Of a DNA stretch of 64,000 bases, positions 43,061-52,305 are shown one piece after another. Source of the DNA: an uncultured Eudoraea sp. (GTDB lineage Bacteria > Bacteroidota > Bacteroidia > Flavobacteriales > Flavobacteriaceae). Every line of letters begins with the position of its first letter. Positions within the stretch are counted from its first letter, which is position 1. Position numbers and translations under genes: made by a program. Below the pieces are notes generated by a model. That model saw only the letters and a program-made list of their open reading frames with translations, did no database searches and was not told the origin of the DNA. The stretch covers positions 248,001 through 312,000 of the forward strand of contig NZ_CANLGX010000001.1 in the NCBI RefSeq assembly GCF_947490415.1, read 5' to 3'.

Positions 43061-44377
43061 ATGCCATTACTAATAGTAATTATAGGAATATTACTTCTGT
43101 TTATCCTGATTGCCAAATTTAAACTTAATGCTTTTATAACATTTATCATTGTTTCTCTGTTTGTAGGCATTGCAGAAGGAATGACTTTGGAAACCGTGGT
43201 ACAATCCATTCAGAATGGAATAGGAAATACGCTTGGTTTTCTGGTTATGATTTTGGGTCTTGGTGCCATGTTAGGGAAATTGGTAGCCGATAGTGGAGCC
43301 GCACAGCGTATTACCTCCAAACTGGTAAGTAAGTTTGGAATAAAAAATATTCAATGGGCCCTGGTACTTACTGGATTTATCGTGGGTATCCCAATGTTCT
43401 ATTCAGTGGGGTTTGTTATTTTAGTCCCTTTAGTCTTTACCGTAGCTGCAGCCACGGGACTACCCCTTTTATATGTGGGATTACCAATGTTGGCTTCACT
43501 GTCTGTAACTCATGGGTATCTTCCTCCGCATCCGGCTCCAACTGCAATTACCGTTATGTTTGATGCAGATCTGGGTAAAACCCTGGTTTATGGGATCATA
43601 ATAGCAATCCCGGCAATAATTATAGCAGGTCCTTTGTTCTCGAGAACCATTAAAAATATTAAGGCAACCCCTCTAAAGGAATTTATAAATCCCAAAATAT
43701 TGAAAGACCATGAAATGCCGGGCCTAGGAATAAGCATCTTTACTGCCTTATTACCCATTTTGCTTATTGCGACAGCCACTTTGGCCGATCTTTTTTTACC
43801 GGAGGATTTTTACCTTAACCCAATTATAGGTTTTCTTGGCAATCCAGTGATAGCGATGCTTATTGCTGTACTAGTTGCAATTTATACCCTGGGACTTGCC
43901 CGTGGTAAAAAAATGCCAGAAGTAATGGTTTCTGTTAGTAGTTCAATTTCCGGAATTACTATGGTACTTTTGATTATAGCGGGCGCAGGTGCTTTAAAAC
44001 AAGTTTTAATAGATAGTGGCGTAAGTGATTACATAGCTGGCATGCTACAAGGATCTGCCATTTCTCCGTTGATATTGGCCTGGTGCATAGCAACGATCAT
44101 AAGGGTTTGTGTGGGGTCTGCAACCGTTGCTGGCTTAACAGCGGCAGGGATAGTTTTACCTTTGGTTTCCAATCCCGGGGTAAGTGCAGAATTAATGGTT
44201 TTGGCCATAGGGTCGGGGAGTTTAATGTTATCTCATGTAAACGATGGTGGATTTTGGCTTTTTAAGGAATATTTCAATTTGTCTGTAAAAGATACGCTGA
44301 GAACATGGACTATAATGGAAACAACTGTAGGCGTTATTGGCCTTATTGGTGTATTGGTACTCAACACATTAATTTAA
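43061..44377 (+). CDS. GntP-family permease
   Basis: This 438-residue inner-membrane protein has about 12-14 hydrophobic helices along its length. The family motifs are LGLGAMLGKLVADSG (residues about 65-79), GIPMFYSVGFV, and the HGYLPPHPAPTAI segment near 155. GntP proteins are proton symporters for gluconate and other hydroxy or amino acids, including D-serine (DsdX-type). Being first in an operon with ridA and a D-serine-dehydratase-like gene, D-serine or a related D-amino acid is a more likely substrate than gluconate; that is inference. Confidence 0.9.
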   Translation: MPLLIVIIGILLLFILIAKFKLNAFITFIIVSLFVGIAEGMTLETVVQSIQNGIGNTLGFLVMILGLGAMLGKLVADSGAAQRITSKLVSKFGIKNIQWALVLTGFIVGIPMFYSVGFVILVPLVFTVAAATGLPLLYVGLPMLASLSVTHGYLPPHPAPTAITVMFDADLGKTLVYGIIIAIPAIIIAGPLFSRTIKNIKATPLKEFINPKILKDHEMPGLGISIFTALLPILLIATATLADLFLPEDFYLNPIIGFLGNPVIAMLIAVLVAIYTLGLARGKKMPEVMVSVSSSISGITMVLLIIAGAGALKQVLIDSGVSDYIAGMLQGSAISPLILAWCIATIIRVCVGSATVAGLTAAGIVLPLVSNPGVSAELMVLAIGSGSLMLSHVNDGGFWLFKEYFNLSVKDTLRTWTIMETTVGVIGLIGVLVLNTLI

Positions 44378-44387
44378 ATCGAACGAT

Positions 44388-44852
44388 ATGAACAATTTAC
44401 CATCACAACGAATAGAAACTTTAGGGTTGATTTTGCCTCCGGCTCCTCCTCCTGCAGGGGTATACAAACCTATCTTAGTAGTAGATAATTTTCTTTATGT
44501 TTCCGGTCAGGGGCCAATGCAGGCCGACGGAACCTACATGACAGGGAGAGTTGGAGATGATCTTACTCTGGGACAGGGTAAACTGGCAGCGGAACAAGTG
44601 GGCTTGACAATGCTTTCAACGATTAAAACTCATTTTGGAGATTTGGACAGGATAAAAAGAGTAGTAAAGGTACTGGGCATGGTGAATTCTACTCCCGATT
44701 TTGGGCAGCAACCCCTGGTGATAAACGGCTTTAGTGAACTCATGGCTGATGTGTTTGGAACAGAAAATGGCGTAGGTGTTCGCAGTGCTGTGGGTATGAT
44801 GCTACCTGGTAATATCCCGGTTGAAATTGAAGCTATGTTTCAACTGCATTAA
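44388..44852 (+). CDS. RidA/YjgF-family protein
   Basis: This 154-residue cytosolic protein is of the YjgF/YER057c/UK114 family. It shows LYVSGQGPMQADGTY, the VGDDLTLGQGKLAAEQVGL helix, VVKVLGMVNSTPDF, and the C-terminal RSAVGMMLPGNIPVEIEA with the Arg that binds the substrate carboxylate. RidA hydrolyses 2-aminoacrylate-type enamine/imines made by PLP dehydratases. It lies 10 bases after gntP and 11 bases before a PLP enzyme that may make that intermediate. Confidence 0.88.
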   Translation: MNNLPSQRIETLGLILPPAPPPAGVYKPILVVDNFLYVSGQGPMQADGTYMTGRVGDDLTLGQGKLAAEQVGLTMLSTIKTHFGDLDRIKRVVKVLGMVNSTPDFGQQPLVINGFSELMADVFGTENGVGVRSAVGMMLPGNIPVEIEAMFQLH

Positions 44853-44863
44853 ACAGATTTAAA

Positions 44864-45976
44864 ATGGCAGGTAAAAATTGGTATGAACTGGATAATCCCG
44901 AAGAAATAGTTTCTCCCTCTTTATTGGTATATCCGGATAGAATTGAAAAAAACATTGAGTTGATGATTTCAATGATTGGGGATCCCTCCAGACTTCGTCC
45001 GCATATAAAAACCCATAAAACAGCGGAAATTATAGAGATGCAAATGCAACATGGTATACAAAAATTTAAATGTGCCACCATTGCCGAAGCAGAACTTTTA
45101 GCACAATGCGGCGCCAAAGACATACTACTGGCCATGCAACCTGTTGGCGCTAATTTAAACAGGTTTTTTAAACTGATTGCCTCCTATCCCAATTCTGAAT
45201 TTTCAACTATTGTGGATAATGAACTTACCATTGGCCTTATTTCAAAAATGGCCGCTTCCAATAACATAACTGCTGCATTATTCCTGGACCTCAACACCGG
45301 TATGAACAGAACGGGGATAGAACCAAATGACCATGCGGTTGAGTTGTTTAAGCAAATTGAAGAAGACCCAAACTTAGAAGCACGTGGCCTTCATGCCTAT
45401 GATGGCCATATCAGGGATACTGATTTAAAACTTCGAATACAAGTATGTGACGCTGCTTATAAATTAGTAACAAATCTTAAAAGCAAAATCGAAGCTATAG
45501 GGATAGAAGTAAAAACACTGGTTATGGGAGGATCACCTTCTTTTCCTATTCATGCCGCAAGACAGAATGTAGAGACCAGTCCCGGAACAACATTGCTTTG
45601 GGATGAGCGATATGGAACTTCTTTTAAAGACATGCCATTTTTACCTGCAGCGGTATTACTTACCAGAATTGTCAGCAAACCTAAAAGGGGAGTGATCTGT
45701 CTGGATTTGGGGCATAAAGCAATTGCTCCCGAGATGGATTTTCCAAGGGTAAAAATCTTTGGACTGGAAGATGCAGAGCAAACCGGGCAAAGTGAAGAGC
45801 ATTTAGTGCTGCATTATGCCAAAAGTGAAACCTTGAAAATTGGGGATGTTTTTTATGGTATTCCTATGCATATTTGCCCCACTGTGGCCAAATATTCCAA
45901 AGTTCTGACTGTTAAGGACCATCAAATAACAGGGGCATGGAAAATTGCCGCAAGAGATCATCAAATGCAAATTTAA
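44864..45976 (+). CDS. Fold-type III PLP enzyme, D-serine dehydratase/D-threonine aldolase family
   Basis: This 370-residue protein has an N-terminal alanine-racemase-type barrel with PLP-binding Lys49 in RPHIKTHKTAEI, and a C-terminal domain with the metal site H336-x-C338 (GIPMHICPTVAKY). In this family D-serine dehydratases use His-x-Cys for Zn2+, while D-threonine aldolases use His-x-Asp for Mn2+. The Cys thus favours a D-serine dehydratase-like activity (D-Ser to pyruvate and ammonia via aminoacrylate). RidA upstream fits that intermediate. It is 9 bases before the dipeptidase gene. Confidence 0.88.
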   Translation: MAGKNWYELDNPEEIVSPSLLVYPDRIEKNIELMISMIGDPSRLRPHIKTHKTAEIIEMQMQHGIQKFKCATIAEAELLAQCGAKDILLAMQPVGANLNRFFKLIASYPNSEFSTIVDNELTIGLISKMAASNNITAALFLDLNTGMNRTGIEPNDHAVELFKQIEEDPNLEARGLHAYDGHIRDTDLKLRIQVCDAAYKLVTNLKSKIEAIGIEVKTLVMGGSPSFPIHAARQNVETSPGTTLLWDERYGTSFKDMPFLPAAVLLTRIVSKPKRGVICLDLGHKAIAPEMDFPRVKIFGLEDAEQTGQSEEHLVLHYAKSETLKIGDVFYGIPMHICPTVAKYSKVLTVKDHQITGAWKIAARDHQMQI

Positions 45977-45985
45977 AAAGCACAT

Positions 45986-47053
45986 ATGTTTATTTTTGAC
46001 GCACATCTTGATTTAGCGATGAACGCAATGGAATGGAACCGCGACCTAACCTGGTCCGTTGGGGATATCCGGGCGAAGGAGGAAGGGATGACTGATAAAC
46101 CCGATAGAGGTAAGAATACAGTTTCCCTGGACGCAATGCGCGAAGGTAATATAGGCTTGTGTATGGCTACTCAGATCGCTCGATACGTAAAAAAAGAAAA
46201 TGAACTCCCTGGATGGAATTCAGCCTACCAGGCCTGGGCACAAACTCAGGGTCAACTCGCCTGGTACAGAGCCATGGAAGCCATTGGAGAAATGGTTCAG
46301 ATTACCAATCTGACAGAATTAAATAGCCATTTAGACCTTTGGAATTCTTTGGATAACAGCAAAAATCCCATTGGCTACATTCTTAGTCTGGAAGGAGCCG
46401 ACTCTATTATTACCCTTGATCATCTAGAGAAAAGCTATGAACAGGGCCTTCGAGCCATCGGGCCTGCTCATTATGGACCTGGGACCTACGCTCATGGCAC
46501 AAATTCCATTGGAGGAATAGGCCGGAAAGGAAAAGAGCTTTTAAAAGAGATAGCACGGCTCAATATAATTCTTGACACCACCCATTTATGTGATGAAAGT
46601 TTTTGGGAAACCATGAAGGTCTACCATGGGCCTCTTTGGGCCAGTCATAATAACTGCAGGGCACTCGTAAACCATAACAGGCAATTTTCAGATGAACAGC
46701 TTATTGAGCTTATTAGAAGAGATGCAGTAATTGGTATTGCCCTGGATGCCTGGATGATGGTACCTTACTGGGTCAAAGGAAAATCCACTCCTGAAAGTAT
46801 GGGTCTGACTCTGGAGCATATGGCAGATCATATAGACCATATTTGTCAACTTGCCGGTAACGCTTTACATGTAGGAATCGGAACAGACCTGGATGGCGGA
46901 TTTGGAAGAGAGCAAAGTCCGGCTGATATAAATACTATTGCCGATTTACAGAAACTACCCAATTTGCTTCATAAAAGGGGTTATAAGAATGAGGATATTG
47001 AAAACATTATGCATGCAAATTTCATGCACTTTCTTAGAAAGACCTGGAGCTAA
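45986..47053 (+). CDS. Membrane dipeptidase (peptidase M19)
   Basis: This 355-residue protein lacks a signal peptide. It has the amidohydrolase-type metal motif DAHLD at 5-9, a bridging Glu in SLEGADSI, LDTTHLCDESFW and SHNNCRALVNHNR with the metal and active-site His residues, and GIGTDLDGGFG near 295. M19 enzymes hydrolyse dipeptides, often with a D-residue at the C-terminal side. Last gene of the gntP-ridA-DSD operon, it could release D-amino acids from dipeptides for the upstream enzyme. Confidence 0.9.
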   Translation: MFIFDAHLDLAMNAMEWNRDLTWSVGDIRAKEEGMTDKPDRGKNTVSLDAMREGNIGLCMATQIARYVKKENELPGWNSAYQAWAQTQGQLAWYRAMEAIGEMVQITNLTELNSHLDLWNSLDNSKNPIGYILSLEGADSIITLDHLEKSYEQGLRAIGPAHYGPGTYAHGTNSIGGIGRKGKELLKEIARLNIILDTTHLCDESFWETMKVYHGPLWASHNNCRALVNHNRQFSDEQLIELIRRDAVIGIALDAWMMVPYWVKGKSTPESMGLTLEHMADHIDHICQLAGNALHVGIGTDLDGGFGREQSPADINTIADLQKLPNLLHKRGYKNEDIENIMHANFMHFLRKTWS

Positions 47054-47062
47054 TCACAAAAA

Positions 47063-47088
47063 AATCCTCCCGGTATTTTGGGAGGATT
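47063..47088 (-). terminator. Terminator between convergent genes
   Basis: AATCCTCCC (47063-47071) and GGGAGGATT (47080-47088) form a 9-base stem with an 8-base loop. On the minus strand it is followed by a run of seven T, so it mainly serves the secreted-protein gene at 47122, but it may also stop the dipeptidase operon. Confidence 0.8.
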
Positions 47089-47121
47089 AGGTTCAATAAC
47101 CATTTGAAATTATTTGCTGAA

Positions 47122-47901
47122 CTAGCGTACTTTTCTGACTAAAGTAGCATGGGTAACTGATTTTAGGTCTCTAAGCGTATTCATTTCCTGATATGCTTTT
47201 TGCTGAGCATCAGTTACTGGACCATTGCTCCCTCCGTTAAAAAATTGATCATAACCGGTATACATATCAAACACAATATGTGTGGCATATGCCTCCGTAG
47301 CATAACCTAACATATTCCTCAACATACCCCAACTTGCGCGGCCACCTGATTCTACATCGCTTTGATGAAATGGTTTAAAGACTTCAGATTCCATTTTCTC
47401 ATAGGCTGCTGATTGTCCCGGTTTCGCCTTCATAAAGTTAATTACTGCCAGAGTTCCAATAGGCATATCAAAATCATCTTTGGTTAAATCAATTTGACGA
47501 AGGAATACCCTATGTGTCAAATCCCGGCTTTTTGCGGTCATCTCCATTTTTGCGTTGCTTTCTGCCTCAGTTAAATCTGGATAAGCACCGTTCCACGCCT
47601 TCATAAAATCTCCTCCATCCATCATTTTTACCGGATCATTGTAGAGACTAACTGTCATATACTGAGATCCCTGCTTTTGTCCACTCGGTTCAAGACGCCA
47701 AAGATCCCAACCAATGCAGTCCCCATTTTTAACTCTTTGTACATGTACTTTTTCCCAAAATGCCTCTGTTTCTAAATAAGCAGTGCCCTGGCCTTCATCT
47801 ACATGCATAAACTCGAATAGCAAAAATAGAGGTTCTTCCTCCTGTCCGATAGCGACGGTAGTGAACAAAGCCATTACCATAATCATAAATAATTTTTTCA
47901 T
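47122..47901 (-). CDS. Secreted protein of unknown function
   Basis: This 259-residue protein has a Sec signal ending at AIGQ. The mature part looks like two related alpha+beta halves: FLLFEFMHVDEGQGTAYLE with WEKVHVQRVKNG, and TLAVINFMKAKPGQSAAYEK with FKPFHQSDVESGG. The pattern (strand, 'G-x-x-x-Y/A-x-E' helix) is that of ferredoxin-like dimeric alpha/beta barrel domains (NIPSNAP or antibiotic-monooxygenase-like). It has its own terminator and is probably monocistronic. Confidence 0.7.
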   Translation of the reverse strand: MKKLFMIMVMALFTTVAIGQEEEPLFLLFEFMHVDEGQGTAYLETEAFWEKVHVQRVKNGDCIGWDLWRLEPSGQKQGSQYMTVSLYNDPVKMMDGGDFMKAWNGAYPDLTEAESNAKMEMTAKSRDLTHRVFLRQIDLTKDDFDMPIGTLAVINFMKAKPGQSAAYEKMESEVFKPFHQSDVESGGRASWGMLRNMLGYATEAYATHIVFDMYTGYDQFFNGGSNGPVTDAQQKAYQEMNTLRDLKSVTHATLVRKVR

Positions 47902-48030
47902 CTTCTTGAATATTATTGGTTTAATACAAGTAATGAAAAGATTATAGCAATAGGAAGTATTCTAGGACGAATACAACTTATTAATGTCCCAGGCAAGGGT
48001 TCTTTTTACCCAATGAAATTACAATAGTAA

Positions 48031-48408
48031 TCAACTAATGATTTTTTCCTCCCTTAGAAACGTATCAAGGCTATCTGCAATGTTAAAACATCTGCTTACG
48101 TTGGTTACGCTGCTGCAGAACCTTGAATCTAATTGATGGGCCTCGCATTCAAAGCCGGATAAATTTACTTTTTCAAAATTCCTGTTCACAGCTTTACATT
48201 GTTCATATAACTTATCAACAGATGCGCTTGCGTCCGGCTCTATATCATTTTCTATTAAAAACCCCTTTAGGTAATTATCGATGGCAATATGAGAATTCTG
48301 GCATACCATAAAAGCAACAACGTCTTCCGCAGGCCTGCATAATTCATCATTGGCTTCTTTCAGTTTTTGAATGGCAGTCTCGTAGAGCCTTTTTGCTTTG
48401 TCTTCCAT
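48031..48408 (-). CDS. HEPN-domain protein
   Basis: This 125-residue cytosolic, all-helical protein has the HEPN layout: KRLYETAIQKLKEANDEL helix, then VVAFMVCQNSHIAIDNYLKGFL, where the family usually has 'Q-x-x-E/H-x-x-x-K-x-L'. The catalytic R-x4-6-H RNase motif of toxin-type HEPN proteins is not evident, and no MNT nucleotidyltransferase partner is adjacent. It lies 69 bases downstream of nifJ on the same strand with no terminator between them, so it is probably co-transcribed with it. Six cysteines in 125 residues is high. Confidence 0.72.
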   Translation of the reverse strand: MEDKAKRLYETAIQKLKEANDELCRPAEDVVAFMVCQNSHIAIDNYLKGFLIENDIEPDASASVDKLYEQCKAVNRNFEKVNLSGFECEAHQLDSRFCSSVTNVSRCFNIADSLDTFLREEKIIS

Positions 48409-48477
48409 AAACTGTGTTAATTTAGAATTGACTTTAAATACTACATTGTTATTTATCTCTTTATCTGAATGTCAGAG

Positions 48478-51400
48478 TTACATATCCCTAAAAAGTTCCA
48501 GGCGTTCCCATTTGGTTTCTACCTCTTCCTGAGCCTGCTTCAAGAGATCTGCACCTAATTCAGCATTTTCTTTTACTACCCTTGTAAAACGGGTTTCATT
48601 ATACATAAAATCACTAAGCGGAGCGGTGGGTGCCTTCGAATCTAATCTGAACTTCTTCCCTTTAGGTTTAGAAGGATCAAACCTGAATAATGGCCAATAC
48701 CCGGTCTCAACTGCCTTTTGCTGTTGCAATGCCCCATCTTTTAGGTCATATCCGTGTTCGCCGCAATGTGAATAGGCAACAATTAGTGATGGCCCGGGAT
48801 AGGCTGCAGCCTCTTCAATTGCTTTGAGCGTATGAAGGTCCTTCGCGCCCATTGCTACCTGAGCCACATATACATTCCCATAAGAAACGGCCTGAAGAGC
48901 CAGACTTTTTTTACCTGTTCGTTTTCCGGATACTGAAAACTTAGCACTTGCCCCTAGAGGAGTAGCTTTAGATGTCTGACCTCCTGTATTAGAATATACC
49001 TCGGTATCCAGAACCATAATATTCACATCTTCACCTGAAGCCAGGACGTGATCAACGCCTCCAAATCCTATATCATAAGCCCAACCATCGCCACCAAGTA
49101 TCCAGACTCCTTTTTTACGGAGATATTCTGTAAGTTGACCTAGTTTTACTGCGGCCGGATTATCTTTTTTCTTTGACAATATTTCTTTAAGTTTATCAAT
49201 ATCAGCAAATTTCTGGCTTCGTTCCGCTTCCGTTTTTTCCGGATTGTTAAGAATCGTTTCTGTCAATTCAGCGCCAACCACATTTTTAAGCTGCTTTAAT
49301 AGATTCACCGCAATTTCCTGCTTCTTGGTTAGAGCCAGTTTCATTCCAAAACCAAACTCGGCATTGTCTTCAAATAAGGAATTTGCCCAGGCAGGACCTC
49401 TTCCCTCCTTGTTGGTTTTGTAAGGCGTTGTTGGAAGATTCCCTCCATATATTGAGGAACAACCTGTTGCATTGGCAATGAGAATACTATCACCGTATAA
49501 TTGGGTTAGCATTTTAATATAAGGAGTCTCACCACATCCAGAGCAGGCACCTGAAAATTCAAATAACGGCTCTAAAAACTGAGAACCTTTAACATTGGTG
49601 ATTTGCAAGGCCGCTCTGTCATAGTCTGGCATGTTGATAAAATAATCCCAGTTTACATTTTCCACTTCATCAAAATCAAGTTTCTTCCTCATATTGATGG
49701 CTTTAAAATCCTCAATTTCCTTACTTTCAGCAGGACAAACGGCTACACAAAGGTCACATCCAGTACAATCCTCAGGAGAAACCTGTAATACATAAGATTC
49801 TGTTTCTGCGGTAAATGGTCTTCCCTTGGCAGGAACTGATTTCAAACTACCCGGAGCATCTGCCATAACTTCATTAGGAACGACTTTAGCTCTAATTGCA
49901 GCATGCGGACATATGGCTACACACTTATTACACTGTGTACAAAGTACTTCATCATCCCATATGGGAATATAATTGGCTATCCCGCTCTTCTCGTATTGGG
50001 TAGTGCCGGTTGGGAAAGTCCCATCTACCGGAAATGCACTAACCGGCAATTCGTCTCCATGCCCTCCTAATATTTTTTCCAGTACGTCCTTAACAAAACC
50101 ATCCGGAGCATTGGTCATTGCGGAAAGTAAACCTTTCTCACTGCTCACTTCTTTTGGATAGTCTACCTGATATAAATTCTCTAGTGATTTGTCTACAGCA
50201 TTAAAGTTCATCTGAACTACAGCATCACCTTTGTGAGTATATGATTTAACAATGGCATCCTTTATTTTTTGAATAGCCTCATCTTTAGGCAGAATGCCGG
50301 ATATTGCAAAGAAACAAGTTTGTAATACGGTATTTGTTCTTTTCCCAAGATCAGCTTCATGGGCCACTTTTGTAGCATCCACTACATAAAATTTTGCCTC
50401 TTTTTCAATGATTCCCTTTTGCATCTTTTTGGGTAATTTATCCCAAATATCCTCTTTAGAAAAAGGAGAATTTAACAGGAATGTGCCTCCGGGTTTTAAA
50501 TCGGCTAGCATATCATATCTTTCAATAAAATTAAATTGATGACTTGCTATAAAATCGGCTTTGTCTATAAGATATGAAGAGTAAATTGGTTCCGGACCAA
50601 AGCGTAAATGCGAAATAGTCTGTGCACCCGCTTTTTTGGAATCATAAACAAAATACCCCTGAACATAATTGTCCGTGGTATCGCCAATTATCTTAATGGA
50701 GTTTTTGTTCGCTCCAACAGTACCATCAGATCCAAGTCCATAGAACATACAATTAATAGTTGTACTTCTCACATTAAAATTATTATCGGATTCCAGACTG
50801 GTATGAGATACGTCGTCATTTATACCAACAGTAAAATGATTTTTGGGTTTATCCTTCCTTAGTTCATCAAATACGCCTTTTACCATTTGAGGTGTAAATT
50901 CTTTGGACGACAAACCGTATCTGCCTCCTATAACTGATATATTTCTATGGCTCTCTACCAGGGCAGTAATCACATCCTGATACAATGGTTCGCCCGTGCT
51001 TCCCGGTTCTTTAGTTCTGTCCAGAACTGCAATCTTCTTTACAGATACAGGTAGGCTTTCTATAAAATGAGATACAGAAAATGGCCTGTATAATCGAACA
51101 AACACTACACCAACCTTCTCATCTTTATTTACCATTGCCTCAACGGCTTCTCGTACAGCTCCCTGGCCAGATCCCATAATTACTACAACACGCTCGGCCT
51201 CAGGGTGACCTAAATAATAAAATATGCTGTACTTTCTACCTGTATGCTTGTAAAATTCATCCATGACTTCCTGTACAATTCCAGGTACTTTTTCATAGAA
51301 AGGATTAGCTGCCTCCCTGGCCTGAAAGAAAACATCGGGGTTTTGAGATGTTCCTCGTATTACAGGATGATCCGGATCCAATGATCTTTTTTTATGTTCC

Positions 51401-52008
51401 ATGATCTTATCCTCAGGCATCATCGCTTTAATTATATCATCCGGAATTGCATCAATCTTGGAGATTTCGTGTGAGGTCCTGAACCCATCAAAGATGTTTA
51501 AAAAAGGAACTCGCGAACGCAGAGCAGCCACTTGAGAAATAAGTGCAAAGTCCATGGCTTCCTGAACTGACCCTCCAAACAGCATAGAAAAACCGGTTTG
51601 TCTTGTTGCCATTACATCAGAATGATCCCCAAAAATAGACAGGGCATGGGTTGCCACTGTTCTTGCTGCCACATGAATTACAGAAGGCAACAATTCGCCT
51701 GCAATTTTATACATATTGGGTATCATAAGAAGCAACCCCTGGGATGCAGTAAACGTAGTAGTTAATGCCCCAGCCTGCAAAGAACCGTGTACCGCACCGG
51801 CAGCTCCGCCTTCACTTTGCATTTCCACTATACGCGGGATATTCCCCCAAATATTATTTTGTCCTTTAGAACTATAAACATCCACATGTTCCCCCATAGG
51901 CGAAGCCGGGGTTATAGGATAGATTGCACATACTTCATTCGTTTTATGAGCAACTCGTGCAACAGCCTCGTTAGCATCGCAAATTAACTTTGGAAATTTT
52001 TTCTTCAT
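48478..52008 (-). CDS. nifJ: Pyruvate:ferredoxin (flavodoxin) oxidoreductase
   Basis: This 1176-residue single-chain enzyme oxidises pyruvate with CoA to acetyl-CoA, CO2 and reduced ferredoxin. The domains are in the usual order: N-terminal pyrimidine-binding domain (YPITPASPMGEHVD near 30), the CoA/gamma region (FYGLGSDGTVGANKNSIK near 425), two 4Fe-4S clusters (CTQCNKCVAICP near 690 and CTGCDLCVAVCP near 746), proximal-cluster Cys in CSGCGETPY, and the TPP motif GGDGWAYDIGFGG with YSNTGGQTSKATP. All cluster cysteines are present. Cofactors: TPP, Mg2+, three 4Fe-4S. An FNR-like site lies upstream (52144-52155). Confidence 0.97.
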   Translation of the reverse strand: MKKKFPKLICDANEAVARVAHKTNEVCAIYPITPASPMGEHVDVYSSKGQNNIWGNIPRIVEMQSEGGAAGAVHGSLQAGALTTTFTASQGLLLMIPNMYKIAGELLPSVIHVAARTVATHALSIFGDHSDVMATRQTGFSMLFGGSVQEAMDFALISQVAALRSRVPFLNIFDGFRTSHEISKIDAIPDDIIKAMMPEDKIMEHKKRSLDPDHPVIRGTSQNPDVFFQAREAANPFYEKVPGIVQEVMDEFYKHTGRKYSIFYYLGHPEAERVVVIMGSGQGAVREAVEAMVNKDEKVGVVFVRLYRPFSVSHFIESLPVSVKKIAVLDRTKEPGSTGEPLYQDVITALVESHRNISVIGGRYGLSSKEFTPQMVKGVFDELRKDKPKNHFTVGINDDVSHTSLESDNNFNVRSTTINCMFYGLGSDGTVGANKNSIKIIGDTTDNYVQGYFVYDSKKAGAQTISHLRFGPEPIYSSYLIDKADFIASHQFNFIERYDMLADLKPGGTFLLNSPFSKEDIWDKLPKKMQKGIIEKEAKFYVVDATKVAHEADLGKRTNTVLQTCFFAISGILPKDEAIQKIKDAIVKSYTHKGDAVVQMNFNAVDKSLENLYQVDYPKEVSSEKGLLSAMTNAPDGFVKDVLEKILGGHGDELPVSAFPVDGTFPTGTTQYEKSGIANYIPIWDDEVLCTQCNKCVAICPHAAIRAKVVPNEVMADAPGSLKSVPAKGRPFTAETESYVLQVSPEDCTGCDLCVAVCPAESKEIEDFKAINMRKKLDFDEVENVNWDYFINMPDYDRAALQITNVKGSQFLEPLFEFSGACSGCGETPYIKMLTQLYGDSILIANATGCSSIYGGNLPTTPYKTNKEGRGPAWANSLFEDNAEFGFGMKLALTKKQEIAVNLLKQLKNVVGAELTETILNNPEKTEAERSQKFADIDKLKEILSKKKDNPAAVKLGQLTEYLRKKGVWILGGDGWAYDIGFGGVDHVLASGEDVNIMVLDTEVYSNTGGQTSKATPLGASAKFSVSGKRTGKKSLALQAVSYGNVYVAQVAMGAKDLHTLKAIEEAAAYPGPSLIVAYSHCGEHGYDLKDGALQQQKAVETGYWPLFRFDPSKPKGKKFRLDSKAPTAPLSDFMYNETRFTRVVKENAELGADLLKQAQEEVETKWERLELFRDM

Positions 52009-52112
52009 GGTGATTTTATTATTAAAGAAACAGGCAGTTTAGAAAAAATAAGAACCATTGTAAGATGTTCTTATTCCAAGAACTGCAAGTGATAAAAATT
52101 TTAAATTTCCGA

Positions 52113-52158
52113 TAAAATTAGGGCCATTACCAAAAGTATACTATGACAAATGTCAGGT
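52113..52158 (-). promoter_or_regulatory. FNR/CRP-like dyad and -7 element upstream of nifJ
   Basis: Perfect dyad TGACAAATGTCA at 52144-52155. On the minus strand its centre is exactly 29 bases before TAATTTTA (52120-52113). A second TAnnTTTG (TACTTTTG, 52138-52131) lies between them, only 11 bases from the dyad centre, and could be an overlapping promoter. The 18-base flanked site recurs upstream of doxX. Confidence 0.7.
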
Positions 52159-52252
52159 ATTTGAGTGCTGGAAAAACAGGTAACGAAGTGTGAATTCTGA
52201 AAAGAAAAGGACCAGAGCTATTTCAGATGATTTGTTCAATCCTTTAAATAGC

Positions 52253-52281
52253 AACGCCCGCTGCAAATTCAAGCGGGCGTT
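52253..52281. terminator. Hairpin after the ferredoxin gene
   Basis: AACGCCCGCT (52253-52262) and AGCGGGCGTT (52272-52281) form a perfect GC-rich 10-base stem with a 9-base loop. It lies 25 bases after the ferredoxin stop. The T-rich tail is on the plus strand (TATTTGTTTTTA), while the minus side has only GCTATTTAA, so it may be a weak terminator for the ferredoxin mRNA that lets some readthrough into nifJ. Confidence 0.7.
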
Positions 52282-52305
52282 TATTTGTTTTTATGCCAGG
52301 AAGGG

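Larger units (their letters stand above)
52009..52305 (-). other. Intergenic region upstream of nifJ
   Basis: These 297 bases contain the nifJ promoter with its FNR-like site (52113-52158) and the hairpin at 52253-52281, described separately. The nifJ leader, about 98 bases, shows no obvious structure. Confidence 0.5.

Noticed and set aside
52131-52138. TACTTTTG as the main nifJ -7 element
   Set aside because: It is a perfect TAnnTTTG but only 11 bases from the dyad centre. TAATTTTA at 52113-52120 has the 29-base spacing shared with four other promoters. It is kept only as an alternative.
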